DNA from: Geodermatophilus amargosae
GTDB taxonomy: Bacteria; Actinomycetota; Actinomycetes; Mycobacteriales; Geodermatophilaceae
Assembly (NCBI RefSeq): GCF_900116515.1
Contig: NZ_FPBA01000020.1
Location: 41,101-105,100, forward strand
Length of the DNA: 64,000 nucleotides
Direction: 5' to 3'
Shown here: positions 20,193-29,380 of the stretch, one piece after another
Position numbering within the stretch: position 1 is the stretch's first letter
How the letters are laid out: the number at the start of each line of letters is the position of its first letter
The notes under the pieces: generated by a model
Database searches by the model: none
What the model was told of the DNA's origin: nothing
Seen by the model: the letters and a program-made list of their open reading frames with translations, nothing else
Translations under genes and position numbers: made by a program

Positions 20193-21416
20193 ATGGTCGC
20201 AAGGGCACCTTCCACGGCACGTTCCACGCAGGGCCCGCGGTGGCGGCGGTCGATCGCCACCGTGTTCGCCTCGACCGTCCTGGTGCTCGCGCCCGTGGCC
20301 GGCCCCGCCTGGGCGCATCCGACTTCGCCACCCGGCGATGCCCCTGCCTGGTGCCGGGACAGCGGGACGACGGCCCAGCTGGACGAGGTGATCTCCACGA
20401 CGCTGCGTGAGACAGGGGTCCCGGGAGCGGTCGTCGGGGTGTGGGGGCCGCACTGCAGGTACGAGAAGGCGTTCGGCGTCGCCGACGAGGCCACCGGGGC
20501 GCCCATGCGCACGGACTTCTACCACCGCATCGGCAGCGAGACGAAGACCTTCACGGTCACCGGGGTCCTTCAGCTCGTCGACGAGGGCCTGGTGGGGTTG
20601 GACGACCCCATCGGCGACTACGTCCCGGGGGTGCCGGAAGGCGACCGGATCACGCTGCGCCAGCTGGCCCGGATGCAGAGCGGGCTGTTCAACTACAGCG
20701 AGGACGAGCAGTTCCAGCTCGACCTGGTGACCGATCCGTACCGGCCCTTCACCCCGCAGGAGCTGCTGGGTTACGCCTTCGCCCATCCGCTGGACTTCCC
20801 ACCCGGCGAGGGCTTCCACTACAGCAACACCAACACGATCCTGCTCGCACTCGTCATCGAGAGGGTCAGCGGCCTGCCCCTGCACCAGTACATCGAGGAG
20901 CGCGTGCTCCAGCCGCTCGGACTCGAGGACACGTCCTTCCCCACCGACAACACCTTCCCGGAGCCGCACGCCCAGGGCTACACGCGGACGACCCTGGACG
21001 GCAGCCAGACCGTCGCCACCGACTGGAACCCGTCGTGGGGCTGGGCGGCGGGGGCGATGATCTCGACCCTGGACGACATGCGGACCTGGGCTCGGGCCGT
21101 GGCCACCGGCACCCTGCTCGAGCCGGAGACCCAGGCGCAGCGCCTGGAGACGGTCACACCTCCGGGGTTCAACCCCGGCGCCGGCTACGGGCTGGGCATC
21201 TTCGACGCCGAGGGGTGGATCGGGCACAACGGGTCGTTGCCCGGCTACCAGACCCTCGCGGTGTACCTGCCGGAGCGGCACCTCACCCTGGTGGTGCTGC
21301 TCAACACCGACGAGCCCGTCCCCGGCAGCAACGGGGAAGCGCCGTCATCCGCGTTCGGCACCGCGATCACCCAGGTCATCAGCCCCGACCACGTCTTCGA
21401 CCTGAGCCCCGCGTAG
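20193..21416 (+). CDS. Secreted serine hydrolase (D-Ala-D-Ala carboxypeptidase/esterase-like)
   Basis: The 407-residue precursor has a signal peptide (basic start, hydrophobic 21-36, cleavage likely after AWA at 41). Class C/EstB-type motifs are Ser115-x-x-Lys118 (SETK), YSN in YHYSNTNT, and HNG in IGHNGSLPGY. Function is either peptidoglycan carboxypeptidase or a promiscuous esterase. The ATG at 20193 is preferred over 20181 because GGAGG lies 5 bases before it. It is the second such hydrolase in tandem, and a third occurs at about 31 kb. Confidence 0.88.
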   Translation: MVARAPSTARSTQGPRWRRSIATVFASTVLVLAPVAGPAWAHPTSPPGDAPAWCRDSGTTAQLDEVISTTLRETGVPGAVVGVWGPHCRYEKAFGVADEATGAPMRTDFYHRIGSETKTFTVTGVLQLVDEGLVGLDDPIGDYVPGVPEGDRITLRQLARMQSGLFNYSEDEQFQLDLVTDPYRPFTPQELLGYAFAHPLDFPPGEGFHYSNTNTILLALVIERVSGLPLHQYIEERVLQPLGLEDTSFPTDNTFPEPHAQGYTRTTLDGSQTVATDWNPSWGWAAGAMISTLDDMRTWARAVATGTLLEPETQAQRLETVTPPGFNPGAGYGLGIFDAEGWIGHNGSLPGYQTLAVYLPERHLTLVVLLNTDEPVPGSNGEAPSSAFGTAITQVISPDHVFDLSPA

Positions 21417-21594
21417 GCGGGTGCCCGTCGGTTCGACCCCCGGCCGAGGGACCGGGGGGCCAGGCCGGGTGGTCGCGCGAGGCGCGACAGCGCTCCTCCC
21501 GGGTCGAGGTGCCGCACGCCGGCCGCCCGTGGTCGGGAAGCGCTTCCCGGACCTCAGAGGTCCGCGACACCGTCGTCAGCAGAGGGGTGAGGAC

Positions 21595-22605
21595 ATGGAC
21601 GTCTCGGTCGCCTTCCCGACCGCGTTGGACTCGCACGAGGACATCACGCTCGCGGAGGAGCTCGGCTATGCGCGGGCATGGCTCTACGACACCCCGCAGA
21701 ACAGTCCGGACGTGTGGATGTGCCTGGCTCTCGCCGCGGAGCGCACCACCCGGATCGGTCTCGGGCCCGGCGTCCTGGTCCCCTCGCTGCGGCATCCCAT
21801 GGTCAACGCCGCCGCGACGGCGATGCTGGCGGCGCTGGCGCCCGGCCGGGTGGAGGTGGCCTTCGGGACGGGGTTCTCCGGGCGTAGGGCCATGGGCTAC
21901 GGGGCCATCACGTGGTCGTTCATGGCGGAGTACATCCGGGCGTACCGGGGGCTGTTGCGCGGCGAGGTCGTCGAGTGGGAGGGCGCCGAGATGCAGATGC
22001 TCCACCCGGCCGGTCACGCCCCTCGCCGACCGGTCGACGTACCCATCCTGATCAGCGCCCTGGGGCCGAAGGGCGCCGAGGTCGCGCGGGAGCTGGGCGA
22101 CGGCCTGTACGCGACCCTGCAGCTCCCCGACTTCGCCCGGGAGTTCCCGAGGGTCTCGTACCTGGCCTGGGGCACCGTCCTGGACGAAGGCGAGGACCCG
22201 ACCTCCGAACGGGTCCGCCTCGCGGGCGGTCCCGGCACCGCACTCGCGTGGCATGGCGCGTACGAGTTCGGCGGGCAGGCAGCCGTGGCCGGGCTGGCAG
22301 GCGGTGGGGCCTGGAACGAGGTGGTGAACCGGACTCCGGAGGAGCGCAGGCACATCGCCGTACACACGGGTCACTGCGTCGAGCTCAACGAGGCCGACCG
22401 GGCGGCGTGGGATGCAGGGGGCTCCTCGCTGCTCGGACCGACCACGCTCAGCGGGACGCGGGAGGAGGTCCGCGACAAGCTCGGCGAACTCGCCGACAGC
22501 GGTGTCACCGAGATCGTCTTCCAGCCGTGCGGACCGGACGTCCGCCGTGAGCTCGAGACGTTCCTCGAGGTGGCCAGCCGCTCGACGACTGCTGTCCGCA
22601 GCTGA
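21595..22605 (+). CDS. LLM-class flavin/F420-dependent oxidoreductase
   Basis: A 336-residue luciferase-like TIM-barrel oxidoreductase, with FPTALDSHEDITLAEELGY at the N-terminus, TTRIGLGPGVLVPSLRHP and VEVAFGTGFSGRRAMGYG as the cofactor-site strands. Actinobacterial members usually use F420H2. The ATG is chosen because it follows GGTGAGGAC and matches the family start. The broken pyridoxamine-oxidase-like gene, also of an F420 class, lies 17 bases downstream, suggesting an ancestral F420 pair. Confidence 0.88.
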   Translation: MDVSVAFPTALDSHEDITLAEELGYARAWLYDTPQNSPDVWMCLALAAERTTRIGLGPGVLVPSLRHPMVNAAATAMLAALAPGRVEVAFGTGFSGRRAMGYGAITWSFMAEYIRAYRGLLRGEVVEWEGAEMQMLHPAGHAPRRPVDVPILISALGPKGAEVARELGDGLYATLQLPDFAREFPRVSYLAWGTVLDEGEDPTSERVRLAGGPGTALAWHGAYEFGGQAAVAGLAGGGAWNEVVNRTPEERRHIAVHTGHCVELNEADRAAWDAGGSSLLGPTTLSGTREEVRDKLGELADSGVTEIVFQPCGPDVRRELETFLEVASRSTTAVRS

Positions 22606-22622
22606 CCGACCGGTGCGTCCCG

Positions 22623-22876
22623 GTGCGGACAGCGGAGCTGCGCGAGCGTTCCGCCTCCGCCACCGTTGCTCGCCTGGCGACCGTCCGCCCGGACGGTGCT
22701 CCTCACCTCGTCCCGGTCGTGTTCGCGGCATCCGCCGACACCGCCTGGCCGGCCGTCGACGCCGGACCCGAGCGGACGACGCAGCTGCAGCGGTCGACCG
22801 ACCTGCGGCGTGAGCGCCGGTGCGCCCTGCTGGTCGACCACGACGAGCAGTACCGGAGCCGCTGTGGTCCGAGTAA
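22623..22876 (+). pseudogene. Truncated PPOX-class F420-dependent oxidoreductase
   Basis: The GTG start and first 80 codons (MRTAELRERSASATVARLATVRPDGAPHL..) are the N-terminal half of a split-barrel PPOX/F420 enzyme normally about 135 residues long. At about 22850 the expected SRLWWVRV strand is shortened by a small deletion. The frame then runs into the tmRNA terminator and tmRNA 3' end without the second half of the barrel. It is considered non-functional. Confidence 0.7.
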
Positions 22877-22896
22877 ACGATCAGGAGCGAGAGCAC

Positions 22897-22931
22897 GAGA
22901 GCCCGCACGGACGTCGTCCGTGCGGGCTCTC
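22897..22931 (-). terminator. Terminator of the tmRNA gene
   Basis: A perfect 16-bp inverted repeat (22897-22912 with 22916-22931) with a 3-base loop lies a few bases beyond the 3' end of the tmRNA on its strand. It is the strongest stem-loop in this part of the window. Confidence 0.8.
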
Positions 22932-22936
22932 GCCGG

Positions 22937-23309
22937 GGTGGAGGTGGCGGGAATCGAACCCGCGTCCTGCGACGCATCACCAGGGCTTCTCCGAGCGCAG
23001 TCCGCTCTGTCTCTGCTCGGCCCCATCGATCTCACGGACGAGCCGATGTGACGGGCCCAGTCACTGTTTGGTGTCCCGTGCGCGCCCGCGACCGGCGCAC
23101 ACGGTCAGTCATCTAGCTGATGCCAGGATCCGGGCCGATGACGAACCCGGGCTGACAGAGTCGCCTCGCTACTTAGGCAGCGAGGGCGAACTCGCGCTGA
23201 CTGGAGTCGGCGCTTGTGTTGTTTCCGACGCGTGGTTAACGAGCTCATCGTCGGCTTCCTCGGCTCGCTTCCCCTGGTCACCCGACCGCAGTCGAGACCA
23301 TTCACCCCC
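22937..23309 (-). ncRNA. ssrA: Transfer-messenger RNA (tmRNA, ssrA)
   Basis: The RNA rescues stalled ribosomes together with SmpB. The 5' end GGGGGUGAAUGG pairs with CACCUCC near the 3' end (one G-U pair) to form the tRNA-like acceptor stem. The T-arm GCGGGTTCGATTCCCGC is intact. The tag frame is at 23211-23173: resume codon GCC, peptide ADSSQREFALAA, stop TAA. This closely matches the actinobacterial tag form ending in ALAA. The terminal CCA appears as CCC, so the last A must be added after transcription. Ends are estimated to within a few bases. Confidence 0.95.
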
Positions 23310-23326
23310 TGTGCAGTTGTGCACCC

Positions 23327-23332
23327 ATCGTA
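23327..23332 (-). promoter_or_regulatory. Probable -10 element of ssrA (TACGAT)
   Basis: TACGAT on the minus strand lies 17 bases upstream of the mature tmRNA 5' end. That leaves room for a short precursor removed by RNase P. No convincing -35 is visible. Confidence 0.45.
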
Positions 23333-23398
23333 ACCGGGCTGGCCAGCCGGTTGTTCCCGCGCCACCCCGGCGCGCGTCGACGATCGACGGGCGGGCGC

Positions 23399-24541
23399 CT
23401 AGATCCAGTCGCGGCGCTTGAAGACGGCGTACAGGGTCAGGCTCACGCCCAGCATCAGCACCAGCGCGAACGGATAGCCCAGGTGCCACGACAGCTCGGG
23501 CATGTCGTCGAAGTTCATCCCGTACACCGTGCCCACCAGGGTCGGCGCGAAGAGGATGGCCGCCCACGCGGAGATCTTCTTGACCTCCTCGCCCTGCGCG
23601 ATCGAGGCCACGGTCAGCTCGCGGATCTCGTCGTTCTGCCGCTGCGCCACCAGGGTCGCGTTCACCGTGAGGATGTCGCGCAGTTGCAGCCGGAAGGCCT
23701 CGATGCGCTCGTTGACCTGGGTGACGTGGTCGGCGACGTCGCGCAGGTAGCTGCGCAGGTCCTCGTCGACGCCGTACTTGTCGAACCCGGCGGTGATCGC
23801 CGCGAGGATGCCGGTGAGCGGCTGCGCGGCGCGCTGGAACTCCAGGACCTCCTGCGACAGCTCGTAGATGCGCCGCGAGACGCCGGGGTCGCCGCGGAAG
23901 ACCTCGGTCTCGATCTCGTCGATGTCGTTGGCCAGGCCGGCGACCACCGGCGAGTACCCGTCGACGACGGCGTCGAGGATCGCGTAGAGCACCGCCTCGC
24001 TGCCCTTGGCCAGCAGCGCCGGCTCGCTCTCCAGCCGCCGCCGCACGCGGGCGAGGTCGGGGGACTCCGAGTGCCGGACGGTGATGGCGAACTGCCGGCC
24101 GAGGAACAGGTGCAGCTCGCCGAACTCGACCTCCTCGGTCGCGTCCAGGTACCGCGCGGCCTTGAGGACGACGAAGAGCGTGTCGCCGTAGCGCTCGAAC
24201 TTCGGCCGCTGGTGGGCCTGGATGGCGTCCTCGACGGCGAGCTCGGGCAGGTCGTACTGCTCGGCCATCTCCCCCAGCTCGGCCGGCTCGGGCCGGTAGA
24301 GACCCAGCCACACCAGCCGGTCGTCGAAGCCCTCGGTGAGCCAGTCGTGGCTCTCCTCCGCCGACGACGGGGTGGCGATGCGCCGGCCGCCCGCGTAGAC
24401 GGCGTTGTCGACCAGGCGCGAGAGGCGCTCGGGCTGCGGCGCCGGCGGCGCCGGAGGGGGCACCGGGCGCAGGACCTGCGGGCGGGGACGGCGCCCGAGG
24501 GTGGACAGGGCGGTGAGGGGCGCGAGGCGACGGTCGGCCAT
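23399..24541 (-). CDS. corA: CorA-family magnesium/cobalt transporter
   Basis: A 380-residue CorA-type divalent cation channel. It has a long acidic cytosolic domain rich in helices, then two C-terminal membrane helices separated by the pore-mouth motif YGMNF (340-344), and ends with KRRDWI. Sequence is otherwise canonical for actinobacterial CorA, with an extra Pro-rich N-terminus of about 35 residues. The stop is TAG. The start is the ATG at 24541. Confidence 0.93.
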   Translation of the reverse strand: MADRRLAPLTALSTLGRRPRPQVLRPVPPPAPPAPQPERLSRLVDNAVYAGGRRIATPSSAEESHDWLTEGFDDRLVWLGLYRPEPAELGEMAEQYDLPELAVEDAIQAHQRPKFERYGDTLFVVLKAARYLDATEEVEFGELHLFLGRQFAITVRHSESPDLARVRRRLESEPALLAKGSEAVLYAILDAVVDGYSPVVAGLANDIDEIETEVFRGDPGVSRRIYELSQEVLEFQRAAQPLTGILAAITAGFDKYGVDEDLRSYLRDVADHVTQVNERIEAFRLQLRDILTVNATLVAQRQNDEIRELTVASIAQGEEVKKISAWAAILFAPTLVGTVYGMNFDDMPELSWHLGYPFALVLMLGVSLTLYAVFKRRDWI

Positions 24542-24816
24542 GACGGGGCTCCCGGAGGACGCTGGGTGACGGGACTCAGCGGAGGCCCTCCGCGCACCGG
24601 CCCCCGGCACGCGCGGCGGCCGGGAGTTCAGGCGGAGAGGGCCTCGGGACTGGGACTGGGCGGTTCGCTGCGCACGCGCTCGCCCTCCCTCCCGTCGACC
24701 GGTGCCCGGCGTCCTGCGGGCCGTCGTCCATCGTGGCACGCCGGGTCGCTCCCGGCCCGGCCCGAGGGGATGACTTCCCTCTCCGTTCACCCGCCGTCGG
24801 CCGGGCCGGACCGCGG

Positions 24817-26430
24817 TCAGACGTCCAGGACGAGGCCCACCATGACCGGCAGCAGGACCACGATCAGCAGCGCACCGAGCACGTCGAAGGAGATCCCCGA
24901 CCGGATCATCTTGGTGATCGGCACGACGCCGGAGCCGTAGACGATCGCGTTCTGCGGCGTGGACACCGGCAGCATGAAGCCGAAGGACGCCGCGAAGGTC
25001 GCCGCCAGCGCCGGTACGAACGGGTTGATCCCCGCGGCCACGGCCACCGGGATGATGATCGGCACGACCACCGCCGCCGACGCGGTGTTGCTCGTCGTCT
25101 CGGAGATGATGATCGCGAGGATCACCGCGAAGATCGTGATCGCGAACGTGCTGGTCAGGCCCAGGGTGTCGGCCGAGGCGTTGCCGATCGTCTCGGCCAG
25201 TCCGGTGTCGGCGAGCAGCGACCCGAAGATGATCCCGGTGCCGAAGAGCAGGACCGTGCCCCAGTCGATCGTGGCGGCGTCGGACCAGTTGAGGGTGAAC
25301 TCGCGGCGCTTCCAATCGGTCGGCAGCAGGAACAGCAGCGAGGCCCCGAGGACGGCGACGATGCCCTCGTTGATCCGGCCGCTGATCGTCGTGTACAGGT
25401 CGGAGTCGGTGCCGGCGACCAGCGCGATGACACCGGGGAAGATCCACAGCGCCACGGTGACGCCGAAGGCGATCAGCGTGTTCTTCTCCGCCCGCGAGAC
25501 CGGGCCGAGCTGGGCGCGCTCGGCCTCCACGTACTCGTGGACGCCCTCGATCCGCCGGATCTCCGGCCGGTTGAGCAGCAGCAGGACGGCGGCGAGCGCC
25601 ACGAACATCAGCGCGCAGATCGGCAGCGCCATGAGCATCCACTGGAGGAACCCGATCCGCTCCCCCGTCGCCTCCTCGATCAGCCCGCGGCCGATCAGGT
25701 TGGGGGGCGTGCCCACCGGCGTGATCAGCCCGCCGACGCTGGCGCCGTAGGCCAGCATGAGCATCAGCGCGACGCCGACCCGCAGCCGCAGCGGGTCGAA
25801 GTCCGGCTTGACCAGGTCCTTGGCCTGCAGCAGCTTGGCGATCACCGACAGGATGCCGAGCGCCGTCGGCAGCAGCATCGCGACCGTGGCGGTGTTGGAC
25901 ACGAACGCCGAGAGCAGAGCGGTGATCAGCCCGAAGGCGACGACCACCCGCGCGGTCGACGCACCGACCCACTTCAGCGACAGGATCGCCATGGCGAACC
26001 GCCGCGCCACCCCGTGCTTGAGCATCGCGGCGGCGAGGATGAACGCGCCGATGAAGGTGAAGACCGTCGTCGAGCCGAACGGGGCCACCGCCTCGTCGGC
26101 GGGCACCACGCCCAGGACGACGATCGCGCCCACACCGATCAGCCCGCCGATCGGGATGGGCACCGGCTCGGTGACCCACAGGACGATGACGCCCAGCAGG
26201 ACCGCGGCGAGCAGCTGCTGGTCGTTCGCGAGGTCCAGCGGCAGCAGCGCGAAGACGATCGTCACGAGCGGGGCCAGGAACAGCCCGACCGTGCGACGCC
26301 CCTTCTCGAACCGCTCCTCGGCCGGGCTGAGCTGCTGCTCACCCAGGCTGCGGTAGGTCGCCGAGCCGCGGAAGGCGGCGTCGACGTCGGTGCGCTTCCC
26401 GGACTGCTCCGGACGCTCGATCGTGGCCAT
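24817..26430 (-). CDS. DASS/SLC13-family anion:Na+ symporter
   Basis: A 537-residue polytopic transporter of the divalent anion:Na+ symporter (SLC13/CitT) family, taking up dicarboxylates, sulfate or phosphate. Hallmarks are the SNT signature (VSNTATVAMLLP and ETTSNTASAAVVVPI), LWVTEPVPIPI, and GTPPNLIGRGL. The ATG at 26430 is preferred to an upstream start because GGGAGG lies just before it. It stands alone, with no substrate-specific genes beside it. Confidence 0.9.
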   Translation of the reverse strand: MATIERPEQSGKRTDVDAAFRGSATYRSLGEQQLSPAEERFEKGRRTVGLFLAPLVTIVFALLPLDLANDQQLLAAVLLGVIVLWVTEPVPIPIGGLIGVGAIVVLGVVPADEAVAPFGSTTVFTFIGAFILAAAMLKHGVARRFAMAILSLKWVGASTARVVVAFGLITALLSAFVSNTATVAMLLPTALGILSVIAKLLQAKDLVKPDFDPLRLRVGVALMLMLAYGASVGGLITPVGTPPNLIGRGLIEEATGERIGFLQWMLMALPICALMFVALAAVLLLLNRPEIRRIEGVHEYVEAERAQLGPVSRAEKNTLIAFGVTVALWIFPGVIALVAGTDSDLYTTISGRINEGIVAVLGASLLFLLPTDWKRREFTLNWSDAATIDWGTVLLFGTGIIFGSLLADTGLAETIGNASADTLGLTSTFAITIFAVILAIIISETTSNTASAAVVVPIIIPVAVAAGINPFVPALAATFAASFGFMLPVSTPQNAIVYGSGVVPITKMIRSGISFDVLGALLIVVLLPVMVGLVLDV

Positions 26431-26475
26431 GGCGCCTCCCCCGACGATGTGAACCACACCATAGGGAGCCGCGGG

Positions 26476-27009
26476 TCAGCCGGGAACCTCCCCGGCCGGT
26501 CGGGGCACCTGCATCGCCACGAGGAAGCGGGCGACCATCGCGTAGCCGCCCACCAGGACCGTGAGCTCGACGACCTGGCGGTCGTCGAGGTGCGCGCGCA
26601 CCGCGGCGAAGACGGGGTCGGGGACGGCGACGTCGCGGGCCGAGGCGTCGGTGAAGGCGAGCACGGCGGCCTGCGCCGGCGACCACACCGCCTCGGCGGT
26701 CGGGTTCCCGGAGCGCAGCACCCGCAGGTGCAGGTCGGTGAGCCCGGCGCGGCGGCCGATCGGCTCGTGCGCGGCCCACTCGAACTCCGCCCCGGTGAGG
26801 ACGGCGACCCGCAGGACCACCAGCTCGCGCAGGTCGTCGGGCAGCGTCGTGCTCCCGCGCAGCGCGCCGAGCAGGGCGTTCCAGCCCTCGGCCACCGGCG
26901 GGCTGTGCAGCAGCAGGCGGTCCAGCGCGGTGAGCACACCGCCGCGGCGGGCACGCAGCAGGTCGGCGGTGGGCCCCTCGTCGGGGGCCTCGGGCAGGCG
27001 GGGGCTCAC
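26476..27009 (-). CDS. Carboxymuconolactone decarboxylase-family protein (AhpD-like fold)
   Basis: A 177-residue CMD/AhpD-like protein (LRELVVLRVAVLTGAEFEWAAHEPIGRRAGL). The usual redox CxxC of AhpD is absent, so a decarboxylase-like or peroxidase-unrelated role is more likely. The GTG at 27009 overlaps the upstream stop (GTGA), and the family N-terminus matches this start. It is the last gene of a six-gene leftward operon. Confidence 0.82.
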   Translation of the reverse strand: MSPRLPEAPDEGPTADLLRARRGGVLTALDRLLLHSPPVAEGWNALLGALRGSTTLPDDLRELVVLRVAVLTGAEFEWAAHEPIGRRAGLTDLHLRVLRSGNPTAEAVWSPAQAAVLAFTDASARDVAVPDPVFAAVRAHLDDRQVVELTVLVGGYAMVARFLVAMQVPRPAGEVPG

Positions 27010-27890
27010 CGGCCCGCGAAGACCCCGGCCGGGTACGCCCCGTTGGCGACGAGGGTGGCCGACAGCCGCTTGCCCAGCTCGACGACCCGCGCCGTCCGCT
27101 CCGGGCCCAGGTGCGCCCAGGGGGCCGTGGCCAGCGCGTCGGTCTCGGTCTCCAGGTCGGCGCGCAGCCGCTGCCCGGCCTCGGTGAGCCGGTCGCCGTC
27201 GAGCAGGCCCCGGTCGGCCAGCCGGGCCGCGGCGGCGTCCCAGTCCTCGTCGCTCCAGCCGCGGGTGGCCTTCGCCGAGGCGGGCAGGAAGCCGCGGCCG
27301 GTGGCGGTGTGGGTGACCAGCGCCTCCAGCCCGGACAGCCCGGCCCGCACCAGGACGGCGACGTGCCCGTCCCCGCGCCACTCGCGCAGCAGCGAGGCGG
27401 CGTGCCACAGCCGGGTGACCGGGTCCTCGGGCCAGGGCAGGTCGGCGTGCCCGGCGTAGAGCGGCCGGCCCTCGGCGGTCAGCACGGTGCACGCCTCGAC
27501 CAGCAGGTCCGTCAGCTCGGTGACCTCGGGAGCGGCCGCGGCCTCCTCCCCGCCGAGCAGGCGGGTCAGCGAGGCGCGGGCGGAGGCGGCGCGGGCGGTG
27601 ACCACCTGCTCCGGCGAGGCCAGCGTCCACGCGCGCGGGACGTGCCGGCCCACGATCGCCGGGGAGAAGTTGGAGAAGGTCGCCGTCACCACGCCCGGGC
27701 CGACGGCGCCCATCGGTGCCGCGCGGCCGGCGAAGTAGACCATCCGCCCGGGCCGCAGGCCGATCGCGGTGAGGTGCTGCTCGGTCTCCGGCACGAAGTA
27801 GACGTGGTTGTGCAGCGGCTCGACGGCGCGGTGCGCGCGGCCGACGAGGGCCGGGTCGAGAGCGGGCGCGGGCTGATCGGCGCTGACCAT
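27006..27890 (-). CDS. SCO6745/SalK-family protein
   Basis: This 294-residue all-helical protein belongs to the actinobacterial SCO6745 (SalK-like) family of unknown biochemistry. Recognisable parts are NHVYFVPETEQHLTAIGL near the N-terminus, FYNFSP-like TFSNFSPAIVGRHVP and a C-terminal WDAAAARLADRGLLDGDRLTEAG winged-helix-like stretch. It is coupled to the CMD-fold gene downstream. No function is assigned. Confidence 0.7.
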   Translation of the reverse strand: MVSADQPAPALDPALVGRAHRAVEPLHNHVYFVPETEQHLTAIGLRPGRMVYFAGRAAPMGAVGPGVVTATFSNFSPAIVGRHVPRAWTLASPEQVVTARAASARASLTRLLGGEEAAAAPEVTELTDLLVEACTVLTAEGRPLYAGHADLPWPEDPVTRLWHAASLLREWRGDGHVAVLVRAGLSGLEALVTHTATGRGFLPASAKATRGWSDEDWDAAAARLADRGLLDGDRLTEAGQRLRADLETETDALATAPWAHLGPERTARVVELGKRLSATLVANGAYPAGVFAGR

Positions 27891-27900
27891 GCCGTGGACC

Positions 27901-28359
27901 CTAGCCAGCGGGCGGGACCGCCGTCCGCCGGTACAGCAGGTACGCGCCGTCCTCCCCCGCCGGCGCGAACCCCGCCCCCTCGTACAGGGCGCGGGCCGGG
28001 TTGTCGCGGTGCACGCCGAGGCGCACCTCCCCGCACCCGGCCGCCGCGGCCCGCCACGCGCACTCCTCCAGCAGCAGGCGCCCGAGCCCGCGGCGGCGGA
28101 ACCGCGGCAGCACCTGCACGGTCACCACCAGCGCGGCGCCGCGGTCGGGCGTCCACGTGACGAACCCGGCCGGCGCACCGTCGACCTCGAGCACGGTGGT
28201 GCGGCCCGGGTTCGCCCGCCACAGCGCCCGGTTGCGGTCCAGCGCGGCGGTCCAGGCGGCCTCCTGGCCGGGCTCGACGTCGCGGACGTAGGCGCGCTCG
28301 GCCTCCTCGACCAGCAGCAGGTCGGCTCTGGTCGCCGCCCGGGTGGCCGGACGGGTCAC
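27901..28359 (-). CDS. GNAT-family N-acetyltransferase
   Basis: A single-domain GNAT acetyltransferase of 152 residues, with the acetyl-CoA pyrophosphate-binding loop PRFRRRGLGRLLLEE and a C-terminal NPARALYEGAGF motif. It starts at GTG with the four-base GTGA overlap to the upstream tandem GNAT gene. The substrate is unknown. Confidence 0.85.
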   Translation of the reverse strand: MTRPATRAATRADLLLVEEAERAYVRDVEPGQEAAWTAALDRNRALWRANPGRTTVLEVDGAPAGFVTWTPDRGAALVVTVQVLPRFRRRGLGRLLLEECAWRAAAAGCGEVRLGVHRDNPARALYEGAGFAPAGEDGAYLLYRRTAVPPAG

Positions 28360-29369
28360 CCGGCGACCGGCGGAACGGCGAACGCCCAGGCGGTCCGGGT
28401 CCGCGCGGTGCGGAAGCCGGCCCGCTCGTAGAGGGCCAGCGCCCCGGTGCTGTTCTCGCTGTCGACGTCCAGGGCCGCCCGGCCGCAGCCGGCGTCGGCC
28501 GCGGCGCGCAGGGACGCGGCGATGGTCGCCGTCGCCACCCCCTTGCCGCGTGCGGGCGGCAGCACCCCGATCTGGCCGAGGTGCACCGTCTGGACGCCGG
28601 TGGCCCGGGTGTCGGCCTCGTACACGTAGCCGAGGACGTAGCCGGCCACCGCGCCGTCGACGAGGGCGAGCACCGACAGGTCGGGCCGGAACGCGCGCTG
28701 GCCGGTGAACCAGCTGCGCCAGGCGACCTCGTCGCGCTCGGTGGAGCCGTGGTGGGCGGTGAAGGAGGCGTTGTGCGCGCGGCGCACCTCGTCGTCGCGG
28801 TCCCAGGTGAAGGGCACCAGCTCCACGCCGGGCGCCGGGCGCACCTCCGGCACGTCGGCGAGGTCGCGCTCCATCGAGTGGTACCAGCGCTCGGCGGTGA
28901 ACCCCGCGCGCTCGAACAGCCGCGCGGCCGAGTCCATCGCCGGGTACGCCGACGCGACGAGCCGGCCCGGCAGCCCGGGCGGGGCGAAGGCGGCGTGCTG
29001 CTCGGTCCCGCGGCACACCTGCCAGGCGAGGAGCGCCCGGCCGATCCCGCGGCCGCGCTCGGCGGGGTGCACGCGGCCCTCGGCCCAGATGCGCAGGGCG
29101 TCGCGGCCGCCGCGCGGGGAGATCGAGGTCGCCCAGGCCAGCAACCGGCCGCTCTCGTCGACGACCGCCCGGCCGTCGCGGGGCAGGTCGACCAGCTCGC
29201 GGTCCCACCACTCGGTGAGGTCGCCGGCGTCCTCGTGCTCGCCGGTGTCGTCGACGGCCTCGGCCGCGGCGAGCAGCTCGGCGGCGGCATCCGCGTCGTC
29301 GAGGGTGAGCGGGCGGGCGGTCAGGCCCTCGGGGAGGCCGGTCAGGTCGGCGGGGAGCACGTCGGACAC
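28356..29369 (-). CDS. Tandem GNAT-domain N-acetyltransferase
   Basis: A 337-residue protein with two GNAT domains. The first (about 20-160) has RGRGIGRALLAW, and the second (about 180-330) has PPARGKGVATATIAASL and ENSTGALALYERAGF. Size and duplication are reminiscent of mycothiol synthase (MshD), but signature residues are not clear enough to name it so. The start is GTG at 29369, because the long upstream extension belongs to the neighbouring VOC gene in another frame. Confidence 0.8.
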   Translation of the reverse strand: MSDVLPADLTGLPEGLTARPLTLDDADAAAELLAAAEAVDDTGEHEDAGDLTEWWDRELVDLPRDGRAVVDESGRLLAWATSISPRGGRDALRIWAEGRVHPAERGRGIGRALLAWQVCRGTEQHAAFAPPGLPGRLVASAYPAMDSAARLFERAGFTAERWYHSMERDLADVPEVRPAPGVELVPFTWDRDDEVRRAHNASFTAHHGSTERDEVAWRSWFTGQRAFRPDLSVLALVDGAVAGYVLGYVYEADTRATGVQTVHLGQIGVLPPARGKGVATATIAASLRAAADAGCGRAALDVDSENSTGALALYERAGFRTARTRTAWAFAVPPVAG

Positions 29370-29380
29370 GGGCGACGAGG

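Noticed and set aside
24733..27459. 908-codon open frame on the plus strand opposite the DASS transporter
   Set aside because: Its product is Arg/Gly/Asp-rich low-complexity sequence typical of antisense to a membrane protein gene.
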